Origin: a virus
IMG/VR virus record: IMGVR_UViG_3300005529_000104
Location: 1-22,526 of that record
Length of the DNA stretch: 22,526 nucleotides
Strand: one strand, 5' to 3'
In this document: piece by piece, positions 6,658-12,686 of the stretch
How positions within the stretch are numbered: the first letter of the stretch is position 1
How the letters are laid out: the number at the start of each line of letters is the position of its first letter
The notes under the pieces: generated by a model
Database searches by the model: none
Told to the model about the DNA's origin: nothing
What the model saw: only the letters and a program-made list of their open reading frames with translations
Translations under genes and position numbers: made by a program

Positions 6658-6704
6658 CGGTGCTGGCCCTGATCGCGGTGATTATTTTATTGTTTGGTTT
6701 ATAA
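6609..6704 (+). pseudogene. Out-of-frame second membrane helix of the preceding gene
   Basis: Between TAG 6606-6608 and TAA 6702-6704 this frame has no good start codon of its own, yet codes for RKDTVRAIAYG followed by a 20-residue membrane helix ending at the stop. The helix is too clean to look like a random frame. One extra base in GCAAGG near 6619-6624 would join it to the gene starting at 6535. The next gene's ribosome binding site (AAGGAGACGGGAG) lies immediately after the stop, as expected if this stop is the original gene end. Confidence 0.4.
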
Positions 6705-6721
6705 GGAGACGGGAGAAACGA

Positions 6722-6868
6722 ATGAATTATTTCCCCACAGAAAATGACGCGCACACGGCATCCTACGAATGCGTACACGTGCGCAATCCCAAGCTATCCA
6801 TTGCGGTTGAAGTAGAGCGAGAGCGATACGAATATCTCATAAAGAAGGAACAACGATGGCAGGAATAG
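6722..6868 (+). CDS. Small hypothetical protein (48 aa)
   Basis: ATG 6722 is preceded by AAGGAGACGGGAGAAACGA, a good ribosome binding region. An earlier in-frame start at 6575 would run through the membrane peptide gene and is rejected. The 48 residues begin MNYFPTENDAHT and end in a charged helix (EVERERYEYLIKKEQRWQE). One Cys is present and there is no motif. It overlaps the next gene by 13 bases. It is one of a run of tiny unknown genes between the head morphogenesis gene and the scaffold gene. Confidence 0.5.
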   Translation: MNYFPTENDAHTASYECVHVRNPKLSIAVEVERERYEYLIKKEQRWQE

Positions 6869-7065
6869 AGCCGATCACGCTGCCCGTCAATCTGGAAATC
6901 ACGGAATCGGGCAAGGCGCTGATTCGAGGACAGGTAGCCGAAGTGCTGCTCAACGATTTGCAAAAGGGCGAGGGCAGCGACATTCGCGCATTCATTCGCA
7001 CGGAAGTGCGCAAGGCGCTGGCTGAGATCGTCCTCGACATTCGGAAAGGGGTTCATCATGAGTGA
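6856..7065 (+). CDS. Small hypothetical protein (69 aa)
   Basis: ATG 6856 follows AAGAAGGAACAACG, a usable ribosome binding site. The protein alternates a short strand region (ITLPVNLEITESGKALIRG) with an amphipathic helical region (AFIRTEVRKALAEIVLDIRK). It has no Cys, no membrane segment and no recognised domain. It overlaps the previous and following genes by a few bases, so these small genes are likely translated as one coupled unit. Function unknown. Confidence 0.55.
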   Translation: MAGIEPITLPVNLEITESGKALIRGQVAEVLLNDLQKGEGSDIRAFIRTEVRKALAEIVLDIRKGVHHE

Positions 7066-7306
7066 AGAAGAGCAACCCGCCGGGGAGGCCTTGCCGTTCC
7101 CGCGCACGCATTTTCAGTTTGGCCCGCTCGACGGCGGCTTTGCGATCAACGTCATGCTTACCAATGACCTCATCATCACAAAAGTCGTTGATGCACAGGC
7201 AGAGGAGCAAATCTGCGATATCATGATCCAGCGTCGCAAGGAGCGGAGAGAACGGCAGAGGAACGAACTCGCGGTGATCCGCAACATTCGTCAATCAAAA
7301 AACTAA
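7058..7306 (+). CDS. Small hypothetical protein with a basic C-terminal helix (82 aa)
   Basis: ATG 7058 overlaps the end of the preceding gene by 8 bases, with GGAAAGGGG upstream. The N-terminal half is mixed strand-like and hydrophobic (FQFGPLDGGFAINVMLTNDL). The C-terminal third is strongly basic (MIQRRKERRERQRNELAVIR), suggesting a nucleic-acid or acidic-partner contact. No known family is recognised. It ends 12 bases before the gene at 7319, whose ribosome binding site begins right after this stop. Confidence 0.55.
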   Translation: MSEEEQPAGEALPFPRTHFQFGPLDGGFAINVMLTNDLIITKVVDAQAEEQICDIMIQRRKERRERQRNELAVIRNIRQSKN

Positions 7307-7318
7307 GGAGGAGACGAG

Positions 7319-7402
7319 ATGGGAGGCAAACCATCAAAAGGCACGAAGAAAGATATGCGGCTGAAAGAAAATCAACCGAAGCCGCCAGTGAAGAAGGGGT
7401 GA
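7319..7402 (+). CDS. Lysine-rich micro-protein (27 aa)
   Basis: ATG 7319 is preceded by AAGGAGGAGACGAG, one of the strongest ribosome binding sites in the window, which argues that this 27-residue frame is translated. The product begins MGGKPSKGTKKDMRLKENQ and ends PPVKKG. It has nine Lys and one Arg, is probably disordered and has no hydrophobic core. Its stop (TGA 7400-7402) lies next to the following start at 7406 and within that gene's GGGGTGAG leader. It could bind DNA, RNA or an acidic partner; the function is unknown. Confidence 0.5.
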   Translation: MGGKPSKGTKKDMRLKENQPKPPVKKG

Positions 7403-7405
7403 GCA

Positions 7406-7627
7406 ATGGCATTCACCGATAGCAACTACAAGGACACGGATGCCTACTGTGCAGCCTGCCTCATCGATCTCAACCCGGCGGGCAAAGATAAGGTACAGGC
7501 GCTCTGCAAGCTGCCAGTGAAAACGCAGGACGGCGACTACAACACCAATGCGATGTCCAGCGCGGCAGGCGTCCTCTATGCACAGGCGAAGATGGATGTG
7601 CCGCCTGCACTGAAAGGAATGGGGTAA
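7406..7627 (+). CDS. Small hypothetical protein with three Cys (73 aa)
   Basis: ATG 7406 follows AAGGGGTGAGCA. The 73 residues contain CAAC near the N-terminus (Cys 15 and 18) and a third Cys at about 34 (QALCKLPVK). The remainder is small-residue rich (NTNAMSSAAGVLYAQAKM). There is no membrane helix and no family that I recognise. It ends with TAA and the next gene begins at the very next base, which indicates coupled translation. Its place shortly before the scaffold and capsid genes would allow a minor structural role, but nothing proves it. Confidence 0.55.
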   Translation: MAFTDSNYKDTDAYCAACLIDLNPAGKDKVQALCKLPVKTQDGDYNTNAMSSAAGVLYAQAKMDVPPALKGMG

Positions 7628-7849
7628 ATGGGACGTGCAACTCTCGCCATAAGCATACATGTGATTGAGGAACTCTTACACATTCCGCTCAACTACTCCC
7701 TGGTTTCAGCCTTTGTCGAGGCAGAGTATAGCAGGGAAGTCACATTCGTTGTTGAGTCTCCTGAGATCCCTGAGAGTCCTGCTGGTACCCCGCTCAAAAA
7801 AGGACAACTGATTCTCACACAAGCGATTGGAAGAATAGAGGTAGATTGA
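7628..7849 (+). CDS. Small hypothetical protein, mostly strand-like (73 aa)
   Basis: It starts at ATG 7628 directly after the previous TAA and ends directly before ATG 7850. The protein alternates hydrophobic and polar residues in a way typical of beta strands (ATLAISIHVIEELLHIPLNY and REVTFVVES). A proline-containing loop follows (PEIPESPAGTPLKKG), then a final strand (QLILTQAIGRIEV). There are no Cys, no membrane segment and no known motif. Function unknown. Confidence 0.55.
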   Translation: MGRATLAISIHVIEELLHIPLNYSLVSAFVEAEYSREVTFVVESPEIPESPAGTPLKKGQLILTQAIGRIEVD

Positions 7850-8320
7850 ATGGCAGCACGCAAACCGCAAGAGCGCGCAGTGGGAGAGATCGTGAATACA
7901 GACGAATCGTTTGAGGGACTATTGCCTTCTATTAAAGAAGTTGCAGCAAACCCTGATACTGCTATCCTTGCTCAGATACGCACACTCGCGGCAAAAATTG
8001 AAGATCAAGGGATCGCATTAGCCGAGCATAGACGGGTGATCGAAAACCTTATTCACCCGTTGATGATTGAACCAGAACCGGAGGGCAATTCCGAACGTCC
8101 GAAAGTCGTACGCCGCCGCTCCCTCGATGCGATGCAGTTCGCGCTCCAGCGCCTGGCCTCAGGCGAGCCACGCCCGGCAGACGATGATAGCCTGCGGGTG
8201 ATCGAGGACGCCATCAACGAAGTGATCGCCTTGCGCCAGATCATGAACGACCTGATGCAGGCAAGTTCCAACGTCTACCAGCACGGACTGATCGCCATTC
8301 GGAGCATGACCACCCCGTAG
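7850..8320 (+). CDS. Hypothetical helical protein before the scaffold gene (156 aa)
   Basis: ATG 7850 abuts the previous stop. Predicted helices occupy most of the protein: about 36-70 (AILAQIRTLAAKIEDQGIAL and onward) and 92-150 (LDAMQFALQRLAS ... VIALRQIMNDLMQASSNVYQ). A Pro/Glu-rich linker with a basic patch (KVVRRRSLD) lies between them. The pattern allows oligomerisation through coiled coils. It closes the run of small genes; after it comes a 67-base gap with promoter-like sequence. A role in head assembly is possible by position only. Confidence 0.55.
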   Translation: MAARKPQERAVGEIVNTDESFEGLLPSIKEVAANPDTAILAQIRTLAAKIEDQGIALAEHRRVIENLIHPLMIEPEPEGNSERPKVVRRRSLDAMQFALQRLASGEPRPADDDSLRVIEDAINEVIALRQIMNDLMQASSNVYQHGLIAIRSMTTP

Positions 8321-8335
8321 TTTTTACTCAGTTAT

Positions 8336-8353
8336 TGACTGATATGCAAGTCA
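8336..8353 (+). repeat. Short inverted repeat TGACT-N8-AGTCA (possible operator)
   Basis: TGACT at 8336-8340 and AGTCA at 8349-8353 are perfect 5-base arms with an 8-base spacer, just upstream of a TTGACA -35-like hexamer. A dyad beside a promoter is the arrangement of many repressor or activator sites. The arms are short, so chance is quite possible. Confidence 0.2.
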
Positions 8354-8357
8354 TCTC

Positions 8358-8386
8358 TTGACAGAAGACAAAGGATACCGCATAAT
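8358..8386 (+). promoter_or_regulatory. Sigma-70-like promoter candidate before the scaffold/capsid genes
   Basis: TTGACA at 8358-8363 matches the -35 consensus exactly. A 17-base spacer follows, then CATAAT at 8381-8386, which matches five of six bases of TATAAT. It lies in one of the few gaps in the window, before the two proteins needed in greatest amount. The difficulty is that transcription would start at about 8393, inside the scaffold frame that begins at ATG 8388. It could therefore drive the capsid gene rather than the scaffold gene, or be fortuitous. Confidence 0.35.
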
Positions 8387-8387
8387 T

Positions 8388-9086
8388 ATGGAAGAAAACA
8401 CACCCTCAACTGGTGCGGGCGCGACGCCTACGACACCAGTTCCGCCCGCGACGGGTACACCTGCTCCAGGGAGCGCGACGCCCCCGGCAGTCACGAGCTT
8501 GACGCTTGAGGAAGCGATCAAGAAACTTGCTGATTTAGAACATTCTCATGGCAATGCCAAAGAGGAACTCGATCGCCATCGCAAGAAACTCTCCGCTTAC
8601 GAAAAGGCGGAGGCCGAGCGGGAATCAGCCAAGAAAGCCGCCGAAGAGGCGCAGCTTTCGGAAATCGAACGGATCAAAAAGCAGCACGCCGACATTCAGG
8701 CGCAGCACGATGCGGTGCTGGCCGAGTTGCGCGAGACGCGCCTGCAACACGCAGTCGAACGAGTCGCGCACACACTGGGCTTTCTCCATCCTGAGATCGC
8801 CGGGCGACTGCTGGACCGGGCCGAAATCGAGTATGGGGACAACGGTACACCAAAGAACGTGAAGCCACTCCTGGAGAAAGTGTTGAAATCCATGCCGGAA
8901 CTGGCTCGCACAGAAACCCCTGCCGAGCAACCCGCGATCCCTCAGAGTGCCGTGCCGTCTGCGCCCACGCGACCCGGCACGCCCACCATTCCCGCGATGA
9001 ATCCGGGCCGAACGGTGATTACACCGCCCGGGCAAGCACTTCCTCCTGGCAGGCCAGTGCGCCTGGCTGATATCCGGCGCCGATAA
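8388..9086 (+). CDS. Putative capsid scaffolding protein
   Basis: Scaffold proteins line the inside of the procapsid and guide shell assembly. From ATG 8388 the product has 232 residues. The first 38 are Pro/Thr/Gly-rich and probably disordered. A long charged coiled coil follows at about 38-125 (DRHRKKLSAYEKAEAERESA and onward). Then comes a compact part (HTLGFLHPEIAGRLLDRAEI) typical of siphophage scaffolds, and a Pro-rich tail ending in basic VRLADIRRR. Such a basic C-terminus often binds the capsid protein. The ribosome binding site is weak (AGGA, 13 bases away). A TTG at 8358 would lengthen the N-terminus by 10 residues but has no binding site. The position immediately before the capsid gene strongly supports the role. 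Confidence 0.78.
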   Translation: MEENTPSTGAGATPTTPVPPATGTPAPGSATPPAVTSLTLEEAIKKLADLEHSHGNAKEELDRHRKKLSAYEKAEAERESAKKAAEEAQLSEIERIKKQHADIQAQHDAVLAELRETRLQHAVERVAHTLGFLHPEIAGRLLDRAEIEYGDNGTPKNVKPLLEKVLKSMPELARTETPAEQPAIPQSAVPSAPTRPGTPTIPAMNPGRTVITPPGQALPPGRPVRLADIRRR

Positions 9087-9141
9087 ATGACATCTTGTAT
9101 CTCGTCCTGAGCACCTGGCACGATCAGATGCTTTGGAGGGG

Positions 9142-9165
9142 ATAGTCAGGAGCTCCTATGACTAT
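9142..9165 (+). promoter_or_regulatory. Palindrome spanning the ribosome binding site and start codon of the capsid gene
   Basis: AGGAGCTCCT at 9148-9157 is a perfect palindrome and includes the AGGAG ribosome binding site, 5 bases before ATG 9158. The flanks ATAGTC (9142-9147) and GACTAT (9160-9165) are also complementary, leaving two unpaired bases at the start codon. In mRNA this could fold into a 6+3 base-pair hairpin with loop AGCU that hides both the binding site and part of the AUG. A second GGAGGGG at 9135-9141 is too far from the start to serve alone. Confidence 0.4.
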
Positions 9166-10201
9166 TGCAGCCAACAGCATGACGTTGGCGGACTACGCAC
9201 TCACGAGCAATAGCGAGTTAGTGCGCGCCGTCACGTACTCGCTGATTGACAATGGCAGCGTCATCCAGGACGTGCCACTCACCAATAAAAAGACCCTTAT
9301 CGCTAACGGCGTGCGCTTCGAGGGCAATCTGCCGACCGTGAACTGGAGCCCACTCAACGCCGAGGGCGTCACCACCAAAGGCACGCCCACGCCCTATCAG
9401 GAACAGTTGTTTCTCGTTCGCAACTACATCGACGTGGACAAAATCTATGTTGAAGAAGAGAATGCGATCGTCAATCCGCGCGCCGTCCAGGAAGAGGCGT
9501 ACCTCAAGGCGCTCACCTACGACACGAACTACAAATTCTTCAATAACGACCACATTGCCGGGGATACCAACTCATTCATCGGGCTGAAATACCGCATCGA
9601 TAATGGTGGCACCTATGGCGTGCGCCCGGAGAACAAGATCGATGCCGGGGGTACCGACATTTCACTGGCCGGTGTGAGCCAGGCCAACGCTAACAAGTTC
9701 CTCGTCTACATAGATCAGCTTCTGTGGAGCGTGGCTAGCCCGGACGGCACTGGCGTCGTCTTGTACATGAACGAGGTCATGAAGAGGCTCTTCGCCTCTG
9801 CAATCCGTACGATGGGCACCTCAGGCGGCTTCACCGTGATGCAGGACCAGTTCAACCGCACCATCCAGATGTATAAAGGCGCCATTGTGCGCGATCCTGG
9901 CTACAAGGCCGACCAATCTACCCGCATCATCGCGGGCAACGGCCTGTCCGGCTCCAGCGCGACCGGCGAAACCAGCGCGGGTGCTACCTCCACAGGCGCA
10001 AGCGCGGTCTACACCAGCGTTTACGCCGTCAACTACAGCGACGGCCACTTCAATGGCTGGCAGTTCGAGGACCCGAATGTCCTTGACCTCGGACTGATTA
10101 ACAACGGCGTGATCTACCGCACGGTGATCGATTGGGCCATTGGCTTCATTAACAACAGTACCCGCTCTATTGGCCGTTTGTACGATATCAAGATCGCCTA
10201 G
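9158..10201 (+). CDS. Major capsid protein (HK97-fold, predicted)
   Basis: This 347-residue protein should form the icosahedral shell. The N-terminus lacks a long charged segment, in keeping with a separate scaffold. A strand-rich N-terminal region includes NYIDVDKIYVEEENAIVNPR at about 89-108, where an E-loop or spine-helix approach would lie. The spine-helix region (VQEEAYLKALTYDTNYKFFN) follows at 110-129. The A-domain-like part has VYIDQLLWSVASPDGTGVVL and LFASAIRTMG. Residues 261-282 are a Gly/Ser/Thr/Ala-rich loop, probably exposed. Ends such as RSIGRLYDIKIA are usual in this group. The call rests on position after the scaffold, length and general pattern, not on one invariant motif. 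Confidence 0.82.
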   Translation: MTIAANSMTLADYALTSNSELVRAVTYSLIDNGSVIQDVPLTNKKTLIANGVRFEGNLPTVNWSPLNAEGVTTKGTPTPYQEQLFLVRNYIDVDKIYVEEENAIVNPRAVQEEAYLKALTYDTNYKFFNNDHIAGDTNSFIGLKYRIDNGGTYGVRPENKIDAGGTDISLAGVSQANANKFLVYIDQLLWSVASPDGTGVVLYMNEVMKRLFASAIRTMGTSGGFTVMQDQFNRTIQMYKGAIVRDPGYKADQSTRIIAGNGLSGSSATGETSAGATSTGASAVYTSVYAVNYSDGHFNGWQFEDPNVLDLGLINNGVIYRTVIDWAIGFINNSTRSIGRLYDIKIA

Positions 10202-10212
10202 AGGAGAAGCGC

Positions 10213-10437
10213 ATGCCGAACATCACGATGCTTCCTGACGAGTTGCGTACGCTCATGGCCGATATTGCGCACGTAAAATTGCAAGATTTCCACCTGGGAC
10301 GCGTGCTAGAGACGCTTGCGACGCATCTTGCACATGCTCATGGGCTTGAGCCCTCCGCGACGCCGGACGAGCCAGCCCCCGAGGCGGAAACCGACGAGGC
10401 CTCCGCTGCGCCGAAACCCAAAGGAAAGGGGAAATAA
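10213..10437 (+). CDS. Small hypothetical protein after the capsid gene (74 aa)
   Basis: ATG 10213 follows AGAGGAGAAGCGC. Residues 1-45 appear helical (LPDELRTLMADIAHVKLQDF). Residues 46-74 are Pro/Ala/Glu-rich, ending in a short Lys/Gly tail (KPKGKGK), and are probably disordered. There are no Cys or membrane segments. A small protein with a flexible charged tail between capsid and decoration-like genes is common in siphophages, where it may be a minor head or connector-associated protein. The function is not known. Confidence 0.55.
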   Translation: MPNITMLPDELRTLMADIAHVKLQDFHLGRVLETLATHLAHAHGLEPSATPDEPAPEAETDEASAAPKPKGKGK

Positions 10438-10440
10438 CCA

Positions 10441-10833
10441 ATGGCAGTAGACGCTCTTATCCAATTGCAGGCCAGCGTCACAAAGACCGCGACATTCAAT
10501 GGCGCCGCGCTGACGCTTCCCGGTGGCACTCCGCGCCGGGGGTTGGTTGCCCGCGTGCTCTATAGCGCGGCTTCCGCCTCGCAGACGGGCGACACCGTGA
10601 CGTTTTCCGTTGATGTCTCCTATGATGCCGGTTCGACGTGGAACACTGATTTTGTCGCACCTGCGACCGCGTTGCCCACATCTGCTGCAAGTGGAGAGAT
10701 TTTCATCCCGTTCAGCATCAGCCCGACGAGCGTGGCAAACGGAACACAGATCAGATGCTCTGCGACGTTTTCGAGCACGGCGCACACTGACACCATCACG
10801 TATCAGGCAGACTTGCAGCTTGGCAGGCCGTAG
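10441..10833 (+). CDS. Putative head decoration or minor structural protein
   Basis: A 130-residue protein with AAAGGAAAGGGG upstream of ATG 10441. It is Thr/Ser/Ala/Val-rich with alternating beta-strand patterns, for example RGLVARVLYSAASASQTGDT and VTFSVDVSYDAGSTWNTDFV, later FSISPTSVANGTQIRC. This suggests an immunoglobulin-like beta sandwich. There is no signal peptide or membrane segment. The place between the capsid and connector genes, together with this fold pattern, fits a capsid decoration protein. A tail or neck protein is the alternative. Confidence 0.55.
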   Translation: MAVDALIQLQASVTKTATFNGAALTLPGGTPRRGLVARVLYSAASASQTGDTVTFSVDVSYDAGSTWNTDFVAPATALPTSAASGEIFIPFSISPTSVANGTQIRCSATFSSTAHTDTITYQADLQLGRP

Positions 10834-10845
10834 GAGGAAGAAGCG

Positions 10846-11454
10846 ATGGCGGTACGACCCACGATGACTGCCCTGATAGGCAGCGTCCGCGTTCTGATCA
10901 ACGACTCTGCTGGGCCTGGTCAACACTTTGACGATCAGACCATTCAGGATGTGATGGATGAGTCACGCATAGACGTGCGCAACCAGGTGCTCAAGGCAAC
11001 GCCCACATTCTCAGGGAGTACGATCCAATATCTGGACTACTTTTCAGAGTTGGCTGGCTGGGAAGATGGCTACGTCCTGAAGCAGTACCTGATCACGCCT
11101 GTCACGCCCTCGTTGCTTGAGCCCATCGCCGGGCACTGGCAGTTCGCGACGTCCACGCTGCCACCAGTCTATATCAGCGGCTCGCTCCATGATCGGTACC
11201 GTGCAGCGGCTGACCTGCTGGAGCGCATGGCTGCGCGGTGGGTGCTGCGCTACAACATGACGGTCGATGGACAGAGCCTGCAACGCGGCACCGTCACCGC
11301 GCAACTCCAGGCTCTGGCGAAGACGTACCGCATGAAGCAGCGCGCAGGGGCAATCCAGATGAGTCGTACCGATGTCAATGCGCCATCGACATCCGTTTCC
11401 ATCGGATTGCAGGCAACGGCGCTCGATTATATGGCTGATGGCAACGGGAGGTAG
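10846..11454 (+). CDS. Head-tail connector / adaptor protein
   Basis: The 202-residue protein has AGGAGGAAGAAGCG before ATG 10846. It opens with a helical part (ALIGSVRVLINDSAG ... DQTIQDVMDESRIDVR). The C-terminal half has the pattern seen in connector proteins of this type: AAADLLERMAARWVLRYNMT, then VDGQSLQRGTVTAQLQALAK. Adaptor proteins of this kind form a ring below the portal and receive the closure protein. The position directly before the closure, gp10-like and terminator genes supports the assignment. Confidence 0.75.
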   Translation: MAVRPTMTALIGSVRVLINDSAGPGQHFDDQTIQDVMDESRIDVRNQVLKATPTFSGSTIQYLDYFSELAGWEDGYVLKQYLITPVTPSLLEPIAGHWQFATSTLPPVYISGSLHDRYRAAADLLERMAARWVLRYNMTVDGQSLQRGTVTAQLQALAKTYRMKQRAGAIQMSRTDVNAPSTSVSIGLQATALDYMADGNGR

Positions 11455-11457
11455 CAC

Positions 11458-11823
11458 GTGGCACTTGATGCATCCGAACTCGCGTCTATCCAGGCAGACC
11501 TGGCCGAGCAGGTCTGCGACAAAACGTGCGTCATTCAGCGATCGGCGAAGTCGCCTGATGGGCTTGGCTCGAAGACGGAGACGTATAGCACGGTTGTGAC
11601 GACGAAGGCCGGGATGCAGCAACCATCTAGCGGGCTCCTCTCCAACTATGCCTATCGGCTCGAATCGCTCAATGCGTGGCACGTGTTGCTGCCTTACGGG
11701 ACCAACGTGCTGGAAGGCGATCAGCTTCTGATCGAGGGACAAGTCTTGAACGTGCATGTGTTGCTCGATCCGCATAGTGTGCCTGGCTTGACGCCCGTTC
11801 TGGCAGCGGAGTTAAAACCATGA
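11458..11823 (+). CDS. Head closure / head-tail joining protein
   Basis: The start is GTG 11458, four bases after the previous stop, with AACGGGAGG upstream. The 121-residue protein is mostly strands: KTCVIQRSAKSPDGLGSKTE, then YSTVVTTKAGMQQP and NVLEGDQLLIEGQVLNVHVL. This TCxIxR...G-rich start with a GD-containing centre resembles the SPP1 gp16/HK97 joining family, which closes the head after packaging and links it to the tail. The stop overlaps the next start as ATGA. Confidence 0.75.
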   Translation: MALDASELASIQADLAEQVCDKTCVIQRSAKSPDGLGSKTETYSTVVTTKAGMQQPSSGLLSNYAYRLESLNAWHVLLPYGTNVLEGDQLLIEGQVLNVHVLLDPHSVPGLTPVLAAELKP

Positions 11824-12230
11824 CCGAGTCTTTTAATCATTTTCCTGAGATCATTGATGCCTTTGACCAGGCACAGGCCCTGGTGGTCAAAAAAACCGCC
11901 TTTGACTGCCAGGCGCACATCCAGAGTCAGATCAGAGCTAACGGACAAATCGACACGGGATTTATGGTCAATGGCATTTATGTGGTGACGGCGGACACCA
12001 GCACCTATGGACAGGCAGGCTCCCCATCGGGGGACGCCTCGCTTTTGCCAGAGGTTGCCCGCCCCCCGGATAACAAAACCGCCTATATTGGCGCAGGGGC
12101 GAACTATAGCATCTACCAGAACAATGGGACGCGGTCTCTGCCCGCGCGCCCGTTCTTCGAGCCGGGAGTAGAGGCGACACGCCCCAGTTTTGAGGCAGCC
12201 ATGCGCGCGATAGAAAGCCAACTGACGTGA
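11820..12230 (+). CDS. HK97 gp10-like tail completion (neck) protein
   Basis: This 136-residue protein starts in an ATGA overlap at 11820. It begins with helices (FPEIIDAFDQAQALVVKK). It has the typical middle IDTGFMVNGIYV, then AYIGAGANYSIYQNNGT, and ends with LPARPFFEPGVEATRPSFE, the hallmark ARPF-type region of this family. Proteins of this group sit at the neck between closure and tail tube. The gene is coupled to the terminator gene by a GTGA overlap. Confidence 0.78.
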   Translation: MTESFNHFPEIIDAFDQAQALVVKKTAFDCQAHIQSQIRANGQIDTGFMVNGIYVVTADTSTYGQAGSPSGDASLLPEVARPPDNKTAYIGAGANYSIYQNNGTRSLPARPFFEPGVEATRPSFEAAMRAIESQLT

Positions 12231-12667
12231 GTGCGCACGAGATAGCCCTGGGGCTGACGTTCCTGAACAATCTGCTTGCAAACGATAGCACGCTGTCTGG
12301 CCTCGCGCCCGGTGGCGTCTACCGCTCACTCGCTGATCCCGACGCTGCGACGCCCTATGTGGTCTTTAATTTTCAAGCAGGATCAGATGCGGGAACGATG
12401 AATGGCGTGCGTATGCTGGTCGAGGCCACATTCCAGGTCAGGGCCGCAGGACCTGCAAGCCAGACCGCCGCGATTGCGCAAGCAGCAGCGCAAATTGATG
12501 CGCTGCTGGGTGGAGAGCAAGGACTGCGCAACCAGATGACCATAGGCGGCTATATCCACGCCGTGTGGCGTGAATCGCCGTTGTGGGTCGATGAGCCACC
12601 GATCAATGCCGTGGTGTGGAGCAACGCAGGTGGCCTGTACCGCATGCAACTCGAACAAAGCTCATAG
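12227..12667 (+). CDS. Tail terminator protein (DUF3168-like, predicted)
   Basis: GTG 12227 overlaps the previous stop (GTGA) and gives 146 residues. A helix region (LGLTFLNNLLANDSTLSGLA) is followed by GGVYRSLADPDAATPYVVFN, a usual early signature. Next come VEATFQVRAAGP, a helix rich in Ala (AAIAQAAAQIDALLGG) and a final strand region with VWRESPLW. Tail terminators form a hexameric ring that ends tail tube growth and fits onto the neck. The position before the tube protein supports this. Confidence 0.7.
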   Translation: MSAHEIALGLTFLNNLLANDSTLSGLAPGGVYRSLADPDAATPYVVFNFQAGSDAGTMNGVRMLVEATFQVRAAGPASQTAAIAQAAAQIDALLGGEQGLRNQMTIGGYIHAVWRESPLWVDEPPINAVVWSNAGGLYRMQLEQSS

Positions 12668-12686
12668 ATAAAGGGAGAGAACAGCG

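Noticed and set aside
8318-8330. TAGTTTTT after the gene at 7850 as an intrinsic terminator
   Set aside because: There is a T run but no GC-rich stem immediately upstream, so the terminator model is not supported.
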